From contig JAUXJK010000117.1 in assembly GCA_030624785.1 (NCBI GenBank), positions 1-6,564 on the forward strand: a stretch of 6,564 nt of DNA. Direction: 5' to 3'. This DNA is from Actinomycetes bacterium. GTDB taxonomy: Bacteria > Actinomycetota > Thermoleophilia > Gaiellales > Gaiellaceae. The notes under the pieces are model-generated. The model was not told the DNA's origin and searched no databases. It saw nothing but the letters and a program-made list of their open reading frames with translations. This document shows positions 5,705-6,564 of the stretch, piece after piece; the stretch's first letter is position 1; each line of letters starts with the position of its first letter. Made by a program: the position numbers and the translations under genes.

Positions 5705-6564
5705 GGCTGTCGCGCGAGCCGCGCGCTCTCGAGTTCCGTTTCGATCTCAGCATTGTGCTCACCCAGGTTGGGCGCTCGCTCAAATGAGACACCGTCAACG
5801 AATGCCGTCCATGGAGTGCCAGGAATGCGGACGCTTCCGACCTCTGGATCGACAATCGTGCTGAAGAACCCGCGCGCCTCCAGTTGGTCGAGCTCCAACA
5901 CCTCAAGCGCGTCGTAGACCAGTCCGACCGGAATGCCCTTTTCGAGCATCGGCTCGAGGGTCTCCTCGACGGTCAACTTCGAAAATGACTCGGCAGCGAG
6001 CGCGTCTATCTCATCCGCGTGTACGCGCCGCTCCAAATAGCTCTCCCATCGTTCGTCTCGCGCCCACTCCGGATCGCCCATGATCTCTCGACAGGCCTCC
6101 CACATGCGCAGCTGAGGGCATGTCCCGACGAAGAGCCACCTGCCATCTACGAGCCGCTGCATGCCGACACCGTGGGCCGCTGGATGCCGCGTTCCCATGC
6201 GACCGCGCACATGATCGTGAAGTTGGTACTCGGTCACGGCCGATTCGAGAATCGACGCCGCGGCCTCTTCCATTGAGACATCGACGCGCTGACCCACTCC
6301 GCTCTCGTCTCGATGGTGCAGCGCGATCAACGCCCCGGTCACAGCCTGCAGGCCGGCTAGATGTGCGCACTGATCTGATCCCACCTGCAAAGGAGCGCGA
6401 TCGGGCTCGCCGGTGACATGGGCCATGCCGCCCGAGGCCCAACATACGAGATCGCTCCCGCGCCAGGATGCGCGAGGCCCTGTCCTTCCAAACGGCGATA
6501 TCGACGCGACCACGAGTTCGGGCCACTGTTCCCACGGATCGCCCGCCAGCTCCTCCAGCTTGCC
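5701..6564 (-). CDS. CaiB/BaiF family III CoA-transferase, N-terminus off right edge
   Basis: The frame is open from the window edge (6564) and gives 287 residues, so roughly the first quarter of a family protein of about 390-400 residues is missing. A GTG at 6513 is internal, because the conserved sequence PELVVASISPFGRTGP runs across it. Family features are the ISPFGRTGP turn (fragment residues 22-30), SDL with GGMAHVTGEPD, the GVGQRVDVSMEEA segment after the linker helix, and a C-terminal APNLGEHNAEI motif. Family III enzymes move CoA between acyl groups or racemise acyl-CoAs in the cytoplasm; the substrate cannot be assigned. At the position of the catalytic Asp (D169 in Oxalobacter formyl-CoA transferase) I align Ala67 of the fragment, in CAHLAG, so the usual Asp-anhydride chemistry may not apply. 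The gene converges on the MarR gene with a 4-bp overlap, and its promoter lies outside the window. Confidence 0.93.
   Translation of the reverse strand, partial: GKLEELAGDPWEQWPELVVASISPFGRTGPRASWRGSDLVCWASGGMAHVTGEPDRAPLQVGSDQCAHLAGLQAVTGALIALHHRDESGVGQRVDVSMEEAAASILESAVTEYQLHDHVRGRMGTRHPAAHGVGMQRLVDGRWLFVGTCPQLRMWEACREIMGDPEWARDERWESYLERRVHADEIDALAAESFSKLTVEETLEPMLEKGIPVGLVYDALEVLELDQLEARGFFSTIVDPEVGSVRIPGTPWTAFVDGVSFERAPNLGEHNAEIETELESARLARQP

Noticed and set aside
5694..5713. GCGAC...GTCGC inverted repeat across the marR/CoA-transferase junction as a terminator
   Set aside because: The stem is only 5 bp with a 10-nt loop and there is no T-run on either strand; such GC-rich pairs are expected by chance here.

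Overview
The window is G+C-rich DNA from what looks like a member of the Actinomycetota, possibly an Acidimicrobiia-like lineage. This rests on protein character and gene order. The central moxR - DUF58 - VWA cluster has the same order and protein types as Rv1479-Rv1480-Rv1481 of Mycobacterium tuberculosis, and the flanking proteins are of actinobacterial type. The class-level placement is only a guess. No tRNA, rRNA, insertion sequence, CRISPR array or prophage gene is visible.

Layout, left to right. (1) Minus strand, 1-210: N-terminal 70 codons of a probable UTP-glucose-1-phosphate uridylyltransferase, continuing off the left edge. (2) Plus strand, 372-1439: a lipoprotein of the endonuclease/exonuclease/phosphatase (DNase I-like) fold, divergent from (1). 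(3) Minus strand, 4400 down to 1436: a tightly coupled three-gene operon, MoxR AAA+ ATPase, DUF58 protein and a three-TM VWA (BatA-like) protein, joined by two 4-bp ATGA overlaps. (4) Minus strand, 5058-4549: an unrecognised 169-residue protein with a C-terminal Cys/His cluster typical of a small zinc site. (5) Plus strand, 5156-5704: a MarR-family repressor divergent from (4). (6) Minus strand, 6564-5701: a CaiB/BaiF (family III) CoA-transferase lacking its N-terminus, which lies off the right edge.

How the genes may work together. MoxR, DUF58 and VWA proteins are generally thought to form a chaperone/metal-insertion-like machine at the membrane. Here the set is minimal, with no second VWA or TPR gene before the operon ends. 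The most informative regulatory region is 5056-5158. A perfect 16-bp palindrome lies inside the 17-bp spacer of a good sigma70-type promoter that fires towards the zinc-motif gene, so the MarR protein probably represses that gene and perhaps itself. This promoter, together with a strong ribosome binding site, moves the zinc-motif gene's start from 5085 to 5058. Both convergent gene pairs share a CTAG tetramer that supplies a TAG stop on each strand, and no clear terminator is seen at either junction. Nothing here is demonstrably a new defence or mobile system. The MarR/zinc-motif pair is the best candidate for something undescribed.
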